A DNA stretch of 64,000 bases from Bombus terrestris (lineage: Eukaryota > Arthropoda > Insecta > Hymenoptera > Apidae): contig NC_063280.1 in assembly GCF_910591885.1 (NCBI RefSeq), positions 5,518,001 through 5,582,000 of the forward strand, given 5' to 3'. This document shows positions 52,101 through 64,000 of this stretch, piece by piece. Within the stretch, counting starts at the first letter, position 1. Every line of letters begins with the position of its first letter. The notes under the pieces are model-generated. The model was not told where the DNA came from and made no database searches. It saw only the letters and a program-made list of their open reading frames with translations. Position numbers and translations under genes: made by a program.

Positions 52101-54276
52101 ATTACCCTCGCGCCTTTTGTCTGCTCTGTCCTCCGTGTGCACGCGTTATAAGCCAACGATATGGAGAGAAGGAACTGCGCCAGAATAAATTTTCTTGGAA
52201 TTCTATGAGACTTTGACGGTTCCGCCTACGTGCTGTATGCGCGAGATTCTTGATAGCGTAATTTATGCAACAGCGATCGTTAGAGCGTTTCCAGCGATCG
52301 TTCGGTACCGTTTTGGAATGGCTGGCTTGGTATAGGGATGCATGCACGATAGTGTCGATCCTAGCTAATTATTTTCTAGCGTGCTTGCGGTTTGTTTATA
52401 TTAAAGTCGATTAGTGGGTTCTTAGGTCGGTTCTTTGATAGAACTCGTCGATAATTCCGAATAATATAGCGGCGTGAAAAAATCTCAGATCGTATTGCGT
52501 CCTTTTCTGATGACTTTTGAGCATGTCTCTTGAATGTTTCAAACAAATATGTGTAGAGGGATTAGACTGCAGAGAAACTTTAGAGAGAAAATGCGTAAAA
52601 TTTGTGTAGTCAGGTATATCGATCCACAACCTAACACTTTGTACTTTTAAAAATGTTAAACGTATTATATATAACTGGAATATTGTACTTTTCCGAGTGC
52701 AATAACGATATATCGAAGAACAACTTGGCAGTTTCCCAATTTGATAATATCATTTGAAACACAGATCGTGTTTTTCTTGATCATCTTGATATTTTCGTTC
52801 ATTCGCTAAAATATCAACGTTGTTGACATTAAAACGATAGTGGTTTCGACGACTCCTTCGCTGTCGTTCATCCCTCCACAATCGTTTCGCTAGACCAGTT
52901 GCCAGGATCGGCTAATAAAAATCGAGCGTCAATAGCGCAGAACAAACGTAATTACGCTCGACTTTCGAAAGCGATTACGAGATTTTCTGGTTGCCCGGGT
53001 TCACGTGCTCCACGTCGAAAAAGATCGTACCGCCAGGCGTTTTCTAATCGACCACGATTTCGAGCGGCACTCGTTTTACGGATAACAACTTGGCCAGACT
53101 ACTTGCCGGCAATAGTCAACTTAACTGGATTACCTAGCCATGTGTGCAGCAATTTGTCGCATTCTACGTGACTAAAACTTTCCGGTTCGTTCTGTGACAT
53201 TTTCCAACTTGTTTATAATTCATTTTTGTAGAACATCGGTTCTCGAATAAAGAACATGTAAATTCTAAAATCGAACGACCTCTCGTCTGCGCGTGACACG
53301 CAGCTATTCGAATATTTCTCCATTTTTATTGTTCTTTAAATGCGTTCTTTCCGCTCGATACCATACATGCTGTGGCTATCATAAAGGTAAAAGTGCCTAT
53401 CTATCGAGTCACGGCTTTAAAATGCCGATCCATCGATCGACGAGCTTTCCGAACAGCGGAAGTTGGTTAGGTATGAAAAAAAAAGAACAAATAGAAAAAA
53501 AAGAAACAAAGAAATAGACGAAAGAAATGGATTGAGCCGACAGGCGAGTAGGAATATAAAAAGAGATTCTAAAAACGTTGGTTAGGTCTTGTGGAAACGA
53601 TTCGAGAGAAAACCAAAAAGGAGCGAAAAAAGAAAGAAACACAGGGAGAGTAGGAGGAGGAAACAGGCACCGTGAATTACGGCCGTAAAAAAAAAAGGAG
53701 AAATGACCTTCTTCGATCCATCCCTGCATAATTAATTACTTTCTCTGGGATGCAATTACGCCGCGTTTCCAGCTGAACCGCTGAAATGATTTTCGTAGCG
53801 TGGAAAAACGTCTCCACAATAACACATTCTCCCCCTGACCTGTCATGATCTCTGGTAAAAAAAGTCTGAGGAAAAAGGACGAAGAAAGGAGAGCGTTTTC
53901 CAGTCTCGGTCAACAAACCTGTGTAAATAAAATCTACATTACGCGCTCATCAAATTAGAGATTTACCACTAGCTGACTCTCTAATACATACGACGCGCTC
54001 TTTGAGTTTGGATGAAACTCGAGTTCGTAAAAGTAGAATTTAGTAAGAGAAGCGTTCTTTACTTCGGTGTGTGAATATTGGAATCGGCATTTGCCACAGG
54101 AGGATCTTTCATACTGTAGACCATTTCGAATCTTTCGTATGATACAACACGACGATAATAGACGTTCAAAAAGTGATCAATACGAACAACTTTGTGCGAA
54201 AAAAATTTTCGAAATAATACGCGAATCAAAAAGTGTAATAAGATGACAGTAGAATATGGTAAATCTATACGACTAT

Positions 54277-54334
54277 GATGCAAGAGACTAGTATAAAATA
54301 TGCAAGCACGATGCAAGAGACTAGTATAAAATAT
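54277..54334. repeat. 25-nt direct repeat, 33-nt period
   Basis: A 25-nt sequence starting GATGCAAGAGACTAG is present exactly at 54277-54301 and 54310-54334, with 8 nt between. It looks like a recent small tandem duplication. Confidence 0.9.
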
Positions 54335-56175
54335 ATGTTATATGAAATATGTATAAAACGAAGGAAAGCAGAGCGTAAGTAGAATTAGTCCGTCTATGGC
54401 CAGACACGTTTCACAATCTATATATCAAGCAGTTTCTCAGAAGCCGTAAAAGTTTCCCAACAGTAGGAAGAACTTTCTTTTCCATGTAAGATAAAATGCC
54501 TTCTCGGGCAACCATGTTTCATATAAATTATGGCTGATCTAATTAATACATTAGACACGACCTTCTTCTAACAAAGTTATCATAACCTGTACAAGATTAT
54601 TCCAGTTCCCACCAAAGAAAGACTTGCAACAATTTGAATACTCCTAATTACTTATTACGAAGGAAAGTATACTCTTCCGATAGAAGCTTACAAACTCGTT
54701 CAAATTCTTTTCGTTGATCAGAAACGAGCTTTATTAGCCTCCGTATTAATTGTCTGGTATTAGTGTTTACCTAAGTGAAACCATTTTATTAGTAACCGCA
54801 CGGTTTAATAATCTTACTGGTCTAATAGAGCGGTATAACTTTATCGTTAATCTTCGTGAATTATTTATAGTAGTTGATCGATATCGTCTTTTAGAGGATA
54901 AAATGGCAGCATTGTAAAGAAGAAGGGACAAGTACGAACAAGAGTAATCAATATCGATCATTTTCACGTAATTTCATCAATCGAAATTTGTTCATCGATA
55001 CTCAAACGCAGAGAAGTCTGGGTCAGCGAAAGGATTGATATCGAATGAACGTGCAACTCTGATAAGCTTCGTCTCGCCCTGCGGTCGAACGATGCCCTCG
55101 ATCACGTACACGCTGCACCACCGGTTACGAACTTTATTAATTTTCTTTCTGCCGAACGATTCATTATTCGGTTAGTTCTATTTATTCTTACCTCAGTTCG
55201 AGAAGCGTGACTGATTACAATGCGACTCGATGATCTAAGATTCATCCGCAATTGAAACTCCATCGGATACAGTAAATAGAAATTAACAATTGTTTGAAAC
55301 ATGATCGTAAAACTCTAAAAGGTTAAAGTCAAGGCGCGATATTCGTATACAGCGAATTCATAAATTCAAAGTTTCAAGAAAATCAGATCTATTAACGTAT
55401 TAAGTGGTAAACCTATAGTAGTGAAAATTGAAGAAAAAACTTCAGCAGAATCCCGAAAACGCGATTAACGGGTCATCGCACGTATTACAACGCGAGGATA
55501 AAAAAAGTAAGCTGCTTATCTCGAATATAGAGGGCAGGAATATTGGCTGGGCGGCGGGAAACTTTGGGGAGAACCCTAATTCTCTATATATTAATCGAAG
55601 TTGAGCATTATTAGCTCCATGGACCACTGCTACCTCTGATAAGACCATAATCTCCGATCCTTCATCTAACCACGAACGAAGTTCGCACTAGACAGCTCGT
55701 ATTTCCTTTGAAATCCACGAAAAACGTCGTAATTCGACACTTAATTTTCTCTCAGCGTACTTTTCTAGTAGATCGTTAACAATATTATAATTTGAAGCCT
55801 TATTTAATATTCTCTTATAAGAAATTTTAATCTTCCTCCGCGGCCAGTCACATGACGGATTTTAATGGATTGAGAAAGCGATTACGGTTGTCGTTGAGAT
55901 CGGATTGGCGTTTCTTACCCTATATATCTAACAGATTCGTTAAATCGTTCGTAAAATCCAGTTCGTTCCTTCGCGCGAAACGTTTCGTTCAGATTTCTTA
56001 CCCGTACAACTGTAATTCACAATTTTAACACTCGTTAGAGCGTAATTAAAAGAAGGAATGATAAACGTCCGCTGGAGCACGACCGCTGGCACAACTTTCG
56101 CGCTACAAGCACAATTTTTACCCATACCCGCGACCAGATCTGAAAATTCACGGAATTTTCTCATAGGGTATTTCA

Positions 56176-56196
56176 ATTCGCACATATTCGCACATA
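56176..56196. repeat. ATTCGCACAT 10-bp tandem repeat
   Basis: Two exact units plus one base. A minor duplication. Confidence 0.7.
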
Positions 56197-57589
56197 GCGT
56201 GCCTCTCTCCATTTTACTCTCATCTTTGTCCCTTTTCTATACGTTTCTTTCTACCTATGTGCGCATATGATACCATTGGTAGATTCAGCGAATAAAAAAA
56301 AATTTTATTGGTACGGGCACGGCTGGTCGACAGTCGTTCATCGCCGGTATAAAAATTTCCTTCAGGCATTAAAACTATAAAATCACAGACGGTCGGTACC
56401 GCGATGAATTGCAACCACGATCTGTACTATCATAAAGCGTCATGAACACATCTTGAATTACCGTGACGATAATTTTGTTTTTCCGCTGTTTCCTTAAATT
56501 TTTCAGTCCTTGCTTCTTTACTCGGCAAAATGTCGAAGCGAAGCATAATTAGAGATATCTGTACTTAATTAGTTTTTATACCGATCGATTTAATGTCAAT
56601 AATAAATTATAAACATATAAGTTATACATAGAATATTTGTTCGCTTTATATCCATCTGACAATACAAATTTCTCATTTCCTGAATCGTCTACAATTGATG
56701 GTAGCATGTTTCTCGTTATTATACCCTTCGAGCTCGATCGAAGACGTATTGTTTGATAAATCAAATGTTTCAATGCAGTAAATTGAATACCTCGTTATTC
56801 ATTTTCCATCGCATCTAATTGGCGTTATATTTTCTGTCAGATAAATCTCATAGGTAGGAAACTACAGAAAAGAAAATGGAATCATTCACAGATTATTTAG
56901 TATGGGGAAAAACTAACAAAATAATAAAATTCAATTATTAGATTATAATTATCCAAGCAGTACAACGTTCGAATTCGTTAAACACAATTACTCACATGTG
57001 CACTACGCTAATAAGGCAAAATCTACAGCAATAATATCTCCAGATATTTTCGATTTTCACGTGGCTGCATAAGTAATAGATCGGCGCATTAGCCCGCACA
57101 AATGTAATATCAATCCTTTACTCTCAATAATCTTATGTACCAAGGGAGCAATACGATCCCGCTTAAGTTTTCTCGTAAACTCACGACTCTTCCAAGATAT
57201 AACACATTTCCTGTTGTACCCGCATTGTACGACTTCCGCGCATGTATTCCACGCAAGCGATTGACCGTGTTTCAGCAGTGAACACGTGCGAAATTACGGC
57301 TCGTGGTGCCACATAGAGCCACCTCGTCGTTAAGTCCGTGGGTTGTCGCCGTATCGCGCCGGTTGAACGCGGCCCGGATGATGTGACGCGAGCCAGTTGC
57401 GTAATTAGCAATAAAGATCGAATCATGGCGCGTGCGAACGTGTTACGTTATTGGAATGTATTAAAGAGCTTGGTCGTGGGTCAGGTTTAAGTACAGCCAC
57501 GCTCGTATTGACGAGAAAATGGACGCTATTCGGAGAATAATTCCCCGGAGACGGGGTTGTTCGTCCCGGGACGATGAAATAAACCGTGC

Positions 57590-57612
57590 AAGATGGCTGC
57601 GGCCGCCATCAT
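57590..57612. promoter_or_regulatory. Paired inverted ATGGC/GCCAT motifs (Pho/YY1-like)
   Basis: GATGGC (57592-57597) and GCCATC (57605-57610) form an inverted pair in a GC-rich setting; the GCCAT core is that of Pleiohomeotic/YY1. The site is about 13 kb upstream of the minus-strand coding exon and could belong to a promoter or Polycomb-type element, but no transcription start can be placed. Confidence 0.25.
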
Positions 57613-60600
57613 GGGAACGATTACTCTGGAGATGTCTTTGTACCGTGGCTGAAATCGGAATCGCCGTGATCTCGATTATTCCACGCTTTTGCCATCCGGC
57701 TTCCGGCGTTTTGCGCGTTGTCCACCACCGCCGAGTATGCTGATTTCCGCGTGAAACAAAGAGCTACGGTGAGAAAAGGGGGAAAGGACCGGCTGAAAGA
57801 AAGACACTGAAGAGACGCGGATGAAAAGAAGACGAAGAAACGTAACGGAGAGAACGAAGCAAAGCAACGATCCCCGAAGACGCTGAAAAAGAGAGGGTTG
57901 AAAAAAAGGCAAAGGGTAGCTTTGCATCGGGAGGTCGAAAGGGCGAAAGACGACACCAGACGCGCGTAAAAGGGTCGGTGAAGATTATTTCCTAGAATGG
58001 CACAGGCAAGTTCGTGCATCCTGAAATGGAACCCCCGGGCTGTGTTACTCTTCCTTCTGATTCTCAACCGAAACCTCTCTCTTCTTCTGCCTTTCTCTTT
58101 TCCCTGCGCTATCCATACTCTCTTTCTCTATGTCTCTTTGTTCTACCCACACGGTTTTCCTTTCCTTCCTTCGTGTCGTTGGTACCTCGTGCACACCGGT
58201 GTTCCGTGTTTTTCACGTAGCAAGTGAATGACCAGACGTGGGAAAAGTCAAGGGGTCGCTCTTTGACGATCACTTCGCAGCAGACAAAGGGTGGGCAACG
58301 AATGAAAGGATCCGTACGAACGAGGCAAGAGTAGCTGCGCTCGTATTTCGTTTCCAACGACGCGGAAAGTTTCGAGTCCCTCTTGAGGAAGCTCTCGACG
58401 TTCCTTCTTAATTATCAATACGCCAGATTCCTAGACATTCACTGTATCCACGATTGATTCAATTTCTTACATATACCGTACATATAGTTCTCGTGGGTTC
58501 CACGCGTTTAATCGTTTTCGAATTTTTATTTTCTATGTCACATGGTAACAAATAATTTATTTCAATTTCCTGTCTCTTCCATAAACAATTTTAGGAACAT
58601 CGACGGCAAATATTTTTCGAACGCTATTGTTTGCGCTCTTCCACAGATGCAAGATATTATAACCTTCTAAGTCGGTCAAAGTCTAGCGCAGAGTAATCTA
58701 TGATCAAGAATGTGATCGATTGCGTACAATTTTGATGGAAAGACGATAGTTATTAACAAAGTGCGGAAGAACTTCCAGCCCGTCGTAGATAATCTTCCAT
58801 CATGTTAAAGTGACATAAGAAAGAAGTCGGAGAACGTTAGCTTAAAATTACGTAACCGTCCAACATCAACTTCACTTCGATCGATGAAGAAAACGATCAT
58901 CTTCTAATTAAATCTAATTGAAATTAAATTGCACGCTACCTCTTTCACGTTGCTTTGCTGCTCTTAGAAAAATTTCATTTCTACGACTTAATTTCTACTT
59001 TACGTTATATTGTGGAATTACCACGCTTCTAACGTAAAAGATTCGTGAATTATCGTTAAGAAAACGACCAAGCATATAAAACAAGTGATTAAGATAAATT
59101 TCTTAACCCTGGAAATAAGTGAAAGGAAAGTTTAACGCGACGTTTCGTTGCATGCGGAACAGAAAAGTTCGTGGCGTCTGAATTCTAATGGACTGTTTAA
59201 AATATCCCCGACGAAGATCCCCGATTATGGGCAGAAGGGAGCCGTTGAAAAATCTGGTTCCGTAGCTTTGAGCCCGCTAACGGGAAGCTGCGTCAGCGAC
59301 CTTGAAAAACTCCGCAATCTCTTAACTTCTTAACTTTTACGAGCGTTTTGTCGGTTCTGTTTGTATTGCGGTAGAAGTTCGTTTGCGCCGCATTGTTACG
59401 CTCCCACTTCTAAACCGAGTCTGGAGCGGGTAAACCGTAAAAAGGGATATCCGTGATGGATTGAATACTAACATAAGGTTGAGTGAGAAAAACAAGGCGA
59501 AAGATAATCGATATCGCTACTGTATCCAAGAATATGATTCTATCGAAAATCTATATCCTCGACGTGTTTTTAATATTTTATAAGAATAATTAATAAGTTA
59601 TATTAAAGCACGATATAAACGATCATTGTTACGAAGAAAATATAAAAAGCAATTAGCGACCTCGCGTCCAGTGTATCCTTCAATTTACGAAAGTTCAACT
59701 TTTGAAAAGCTGTTGAAACTAAGTTTTTTCATAACGCAAAGAGGAGAACTTTCGAGACGTGGGTGCGCGTCTCTTTCGTTAGGCACGGTATCTGAACGAA
59801 CGAGAACTAGAACAAGGAAAATTTGATGAAAGATGTTTTACGAGTCTAAACTGGCCTTATGAAAGTCGAAATTCTACTCCGCGAGTTAACTCGATTCGAC
59901 CTCGAAAGATTATACGATACAAAGAGTATATCGGAAGATTTCTCCGGAAAACATCGTAAAGAATGAATTCGAAAATATCTGGAATAACGTGATACGATTC
60001 TATTTTAAGAATTGAGAATTAACGTTCTACCGTCTCTCGTATAATAAGCCAATTCGACTTAAAGAGCTGGCGACTCTTATTTCGTTACGAAAATATAAAA
60101 TGAACGAGATCGAAGAAAGCAGGAGCAGAAAATGTAAAACTTGCCGATGGAAGGAGGAAACACGATGTTACGTTCAATTACGTGCAGAATGCAATAGCAA
60201 ACATAAAAGTTCATGTAACGAAGCGACATAAGAGAAGCACGGTACGAGTCAGAATGCAATGCGAGTGTTTTGCAGGCCGGTGCAGCGTATGAATACTTTG
60301 GAACTGTACGTAAGGTAAAGAACGACTCGGTATTCAGCATAAGAATATCTTCTTGGACGAACGTCGACGACAGTCAAACAGAGACTTCTCTGTTCAAAAA
60401 CTCGGTCTCGCGTGCGTACAAATCACTTTTTGCTGTTCTTTGTTTTTACAATGCCTCTGCTGGTCTGACGGTGTGATTCGGGCCCTTTTTTATCTTCTTC
60501 ATTGTTCCTCCGTGGATGGTGCCGCCGCCCCTTTGTCTCATCCCTTGCCTCTATCCTTCGCGCGTCGCTCCTTGCATACAAATGCGACCATCTTCCGGTC

Positions 60601-63084
60601 CAAAATTACCCTTATCTGGTTCGTGCCAATGTTCGAGCGTACAACGGAACAAAGTGCGAACGTATCATACCGGTGGGATTCCAGCGATATAAATTTCAAG
60701 TTTTTCGTATAGTTAAATCGTGGGCCGGAAATATGCGAGCGCTCCCCTGTCGTAGATAGAGCCTAACCTCTTTGAGGGTATCGGCGAGAGATACGGATTA
60801 AGAGAAAACGAGAGCACGTTTTCTTTAAGTTAAATAAAAGAAGAGATCGTTGGAATCTCGGCTCAGGAAATTTGTAGTAATTTTCAAATCTATCTACGGT
60901 TTCTGATTGTATCTTGAAGAGGTTATTAAAGAAGAACGAGACAAGCGGAAAGCTGTATCAAGAGTTTAAAACTGTAGCGGAGGAAGCTAAAGCCTTTTAT
61001 CAGTTGAAGGTAAAGTTTTGAATACCTGATACTAATCGAAATAGAAGAGCCGCTAATGGCTAAATTGACGCAACGTTGCGTGTTAGTTCGCGAAACAAGA
61101 ATCGTTAAGCAGTCGCCACCTTATCTCTTCCGCTTGACGACGCTTTCTGTCGAAGAAGATCGCTTCCGGAATCTATTTAGGTGCGATACGCGTGTTTGAT
61201 TCGAAGTTATGATCTTTGTTCCCCTCGTAAACGATTTTAAATAATCGAAATGGGAATATAAACGAGTGCAAGGGAACCCACGGACGCGAAACAATATTCC
61301 ATCTAGTTCCATAAAACTACGAAATAAATGTAATACGCGTTATGATCTACACCACGTGACGAAAAATCAAACTATTAATTTATTAAGACTCGCATAAAGA
61401 AACGAATTTATGTAGATATCAAAATATATAGCCCATGTTATTTACAGATCTCGAGATTTATTGGCGTCGTCCCGAAACGTTATAGCGCGCATTCGTGATT
61501 GTATTTCCAGCATAAAAAATGGATCTCCGCATGTACGGGCAAACACAAACGAAACATTGATAACGGAACAGTAGCGACATCAGTTTCGGCCGGGATTTAT
61601 GCCAAACCGATAGATTTCGTGGTGAGTTCAAAAAAAAATTGCACCCTCGGGAGAAATACCACACTAGACGGCATGTAACTTTCGTGAAATTTAAATCCCG
61701 ACTACGAGAACGAACCGAGAGGTACGAGATTTTAGTAAAGATATCGACCGGGTTACAGCTCGTGTTGGACGAACTCAAGCGGAAGAAGAGTGTTGTAAGG
61801 CCCTTTACAATCTATAAACTAGTTTATCGGAAGTCAACTTTTCACGTTCCACCGAGCGAAAACACGCCACTCGCGTACAGATCGTGACCACGAGCGAACC
61901 ACTGTGACTTCTGGAATCTTTTTACCGTAGAACGAAAGAGATTTACTTTCACAGTGTTTTGAACAGAAACATTTTATGGATGTAGCTACAATATCTTGCT
62001 TAGAAAATTAGAAGATGCTATAGAAAAGATATATCATTGATAAACAAGATAAGAATAGAATCATTTATCACACGAAATCGAAAAACATGTTTAACAAACG
62101 TCTACTAGCGAAGAAAGTTATTTGCAGAAATGCAAGAACATCGAACTGAAATAATAATAAAGATTTCTTCGGTGCTCCTAAATCTGAGTATTAAAATGTC
62201 GTACGTTACACGTGATATCTTCCGCGTAAGGTTTTCTACCGTAACTGTTTGAAAATATTTCACCGAGTATCGAACGATATCTTCAAAGCGTTCAACGACA
62301 AAACGTCGCTCTGGGCCACGTAACAGAAATTCAAACGCGAGCAATATCTATACGCAACCAGTCTCCATGCGGACGCATGTAACTCGTAACTCAATTCGAA
62401 CGGACGTTTGATAATGCGTGTAGATGCAAATACGATGGACATTTGCAACAACCTATTTTGAAAGCTAATCGCTCGAAGAGAAATATTTTCCCGAGAAAAT
62501 AGTAGGAATGCAAACAGCACGATAGCAACGCGATGTTTTTGCTGAGAATTAAAAAAAAAATTGAAGAACTTGCAGAAGATATGGTATAAATATCCTAGTG
62601 TAATTCATAACAAAATCCTCTGATTAAATATATCGTTTCCTGTATTTATTTAACTTTTGGGAAAAATTTGCTCGTACCACTTTTTTACCGAGCTTCTCAA
62701 TTAATAGAAAATACGAAGAGACAAGAAAACAGTGATAGGTACATCTCCTGTCTTTCATGCATAAACAAGAGAACCGACTACATGTGTTTAAAAATAATAC
62801 ACGTAGCTAAATATTACTTCACCGTTTTATACAATTCCATTGAAAAATTGCGAATGAAATACAGATATATCATTTAACTGTAGAGAAAAAGTGTGCATAC
62901 TACGAGTTATATGTCCTAAATTTTTCAAACAGCCAGGCTAAACGAAAAAGCCATGGGCAGGTAAACAAAATGGTTCGCACTCGAACTTTTCAAGAAACTT
63001 ACACAACATACATGATCTAATTCAACAGCGCGTTTGTCTCCCGTGAAATATATATTTTTGAAATATCCATTCGGGAAATCCGAT

Positions 63085-63105
63085 TATCTCGGTATCTCGG
63101 TATCT
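63085..63105. repeat. TATCTCGG 8-bp tandem repeat
   Basis: Two exact units followed by TATCT. A minor tandem repeat. Confidence 0.75.
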
Positions 63106-63233
63106 TTCATTTTAGTTTGCATTATAATCCTGATTATAAAGTAAAACAAATATGATAATAAATCCTATGAAGAATCGCTCACACTACGTTTCTTTCGCTT
63201 GAACTTCCCGTTTTCTTTTTCTTCCTTTTCTCC

Positions 63234-63246
63234 TTTTTTTTTTTTT
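63234..63246. repeat. T13 homopolymer in a pyrimidine tract
   Basis: Thirteen T within a TTC/CTT-rich run (about 63190-63260). The complementary strand is purine-rich and explains the Lys/Glu-rich frame seen there. Confidence 0.8.
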
Positions 63247-63391
63247 CTTTTCTTACTTCGTCTTTCGGTTTCAATCATTTCTAGCGGCCAAACTTTGAAC
63301 TTCTTGCTCTTTCTGACGGTAACTCTTGAACCACTTTTGTCATCCCCAAACTTCAACAATCTTTCTTCCCTTTATCCATCAATTCCTTGTG

Positions 63392-63409
63392 CCCCCCTCC
63401 CCCCCCCCC
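63392..63409. repeat. C6-T-C11 homopolymer
   Basis: Six C, one T, then eleven C. The complementary G-run could contribute to a G-quadruplex-like structure and is an obvious place for sequencing-length error. Confidence 0.85.
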
Positions 63410-64000
63410 GATCATAAAAATATACCGATACTTCCAGCCTTTAAAATTAAAGTAATGGTAACATTCTCTATATTGTGAAAACAAAAAAGAAACAACTTCG
63501 TCCGCCTTGTCTACGCAATATTCCACAATGCTACCTTCGACTTTAAACTGCGAGCAAACTTTTTTCGCGAACCACACACGCGAACGGAGACACATGAAAA
63601 CGAGATCGAACGAAAGATTCGGCAGCGGTATATAAAGTCCGGAACGAATCTATAGGACTTTAAACGCAGCAAGAGGATTAAAGGGATATCGAGGAGCATC
63701 GAAATACAAATCGAATGAGGCTGAATCGCCTGTTGCATGCAGATAGATGAGAACTCGGAAGCGAGCTGGCCGAAGGGAGAGGTTTGGTCAATGCAAAAAA
63801 GGGACAAAAATGCTGGAATGAAAATCACCCTGTTTTTTCTGTAACCTCCGTAAGTGTCCCTCCCTTAAATATCCTCCGTAATCGGCAATCTCGATCATAC
63901 GAATATAGCGGTCGCGCAGCAGAAACTGCTCAGACTGGAATGAAAGTTCGCGCATTTTTCGAATTAGTCCGCCCGGTAATGGAGCAGAGAGCCGTGGAAA

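Larger units (their letters stand above)
44783..54276. other. Probable 5' intron / upstream region, no gene seen
   Basis: Upstream of the coding exon on the minus strand, so at least its left part should be intron. The longest frames are 167 (50459-50962, minus), 147 (49694-50137, minus) and 142 codons (47962-48390, plus), all unrecognised. Purine-rich runs lie at about 50790-51050 and 53460-53700. Confidence 0.45.
54335..64000. other. No gene seen; one GC-rich block 57200-57720
   Basis: The GC-rich block contains the paired GCCAT motifs. A purine-rich run (57760-57960) is followed by a pyrimidine-rich run (58040-58180). The longest frame is 148 codons (57621-58067, minus), a by-product of that bias. 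The rest is AT-leaning with frames of 119 codons or fewer and nothing recognisable. Confidence 0.45.

Noticed and set aside
57452..57473. TGGAATGTA start similar to miR-1
   Set aside because: The match ends after nine bases and no complementary arm forms a precursor hairpin.
63165..63359. Lys/Glu-rich minus-strand frame of 64 codons
   Set aside because: It is simply the translation of the purine-rich complement of a TTC/CTT tract.

Overview
The window reads as nuclear DNA of an insect, most plausibly a hymenopteran and perhaps a bee. It has AT-leaning, CpG-rich non-coding sequence, scattered short microsatellites, no operon-like gene packing, and canonical GT-AG splice signals around the single convincing coding exon. 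The taxon is inferred from composition and style; no marker gene is present.

Only one protein-coding segment can be defended. It is a large exon on the minus strand (44751 down to 43232) with about 199 nt of 5' UTR and 440 codons. An in-frame TAG sits upstream of the ATG. A textbook 3' splice site (polypyrimidine tract plus a CACTAAC branch site) precedes the exon, and a GTGAGT donor ends it. The encoded segment is a long hydrophilic, tyrosine-rich region (43 Tyr in 442 residues, many in YE/YD and GK-x-YE contexts, plus six consecutive His), followed by one strong transmembrane helix right at the donor. If spliced, the protein is probably a single-pass type II membrane protein whose extracellular part lies in exons to the left, inside or beyond the window. 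If the intron is retained, translation stops two codons after the helix and gives a tail-anchored product. I do not recognise the family with confidence.

Region 1-43 kb would be downstream intron or intergenic DNA for this gene. It holds AT-rich stretches and GC-richer islands in which both strands happen to stay open, but I see no recognisable product. Region 44.8-64 kb lies upstream of the exon and should include its 5' intron; a non-coding first exon and promoter are expected there or beyond but could not be placed. I found no rRNA, tRNA, CRISPR array, intact transposon or recognisable viral sequence. Small structured items are listed: microsatellites, a GTC triplet tract, perfect palindromes, hairpins, a 33-nt duplication, purine/pyrimidine tracts, and two upstream ORFs in the exon's 5' UTR.
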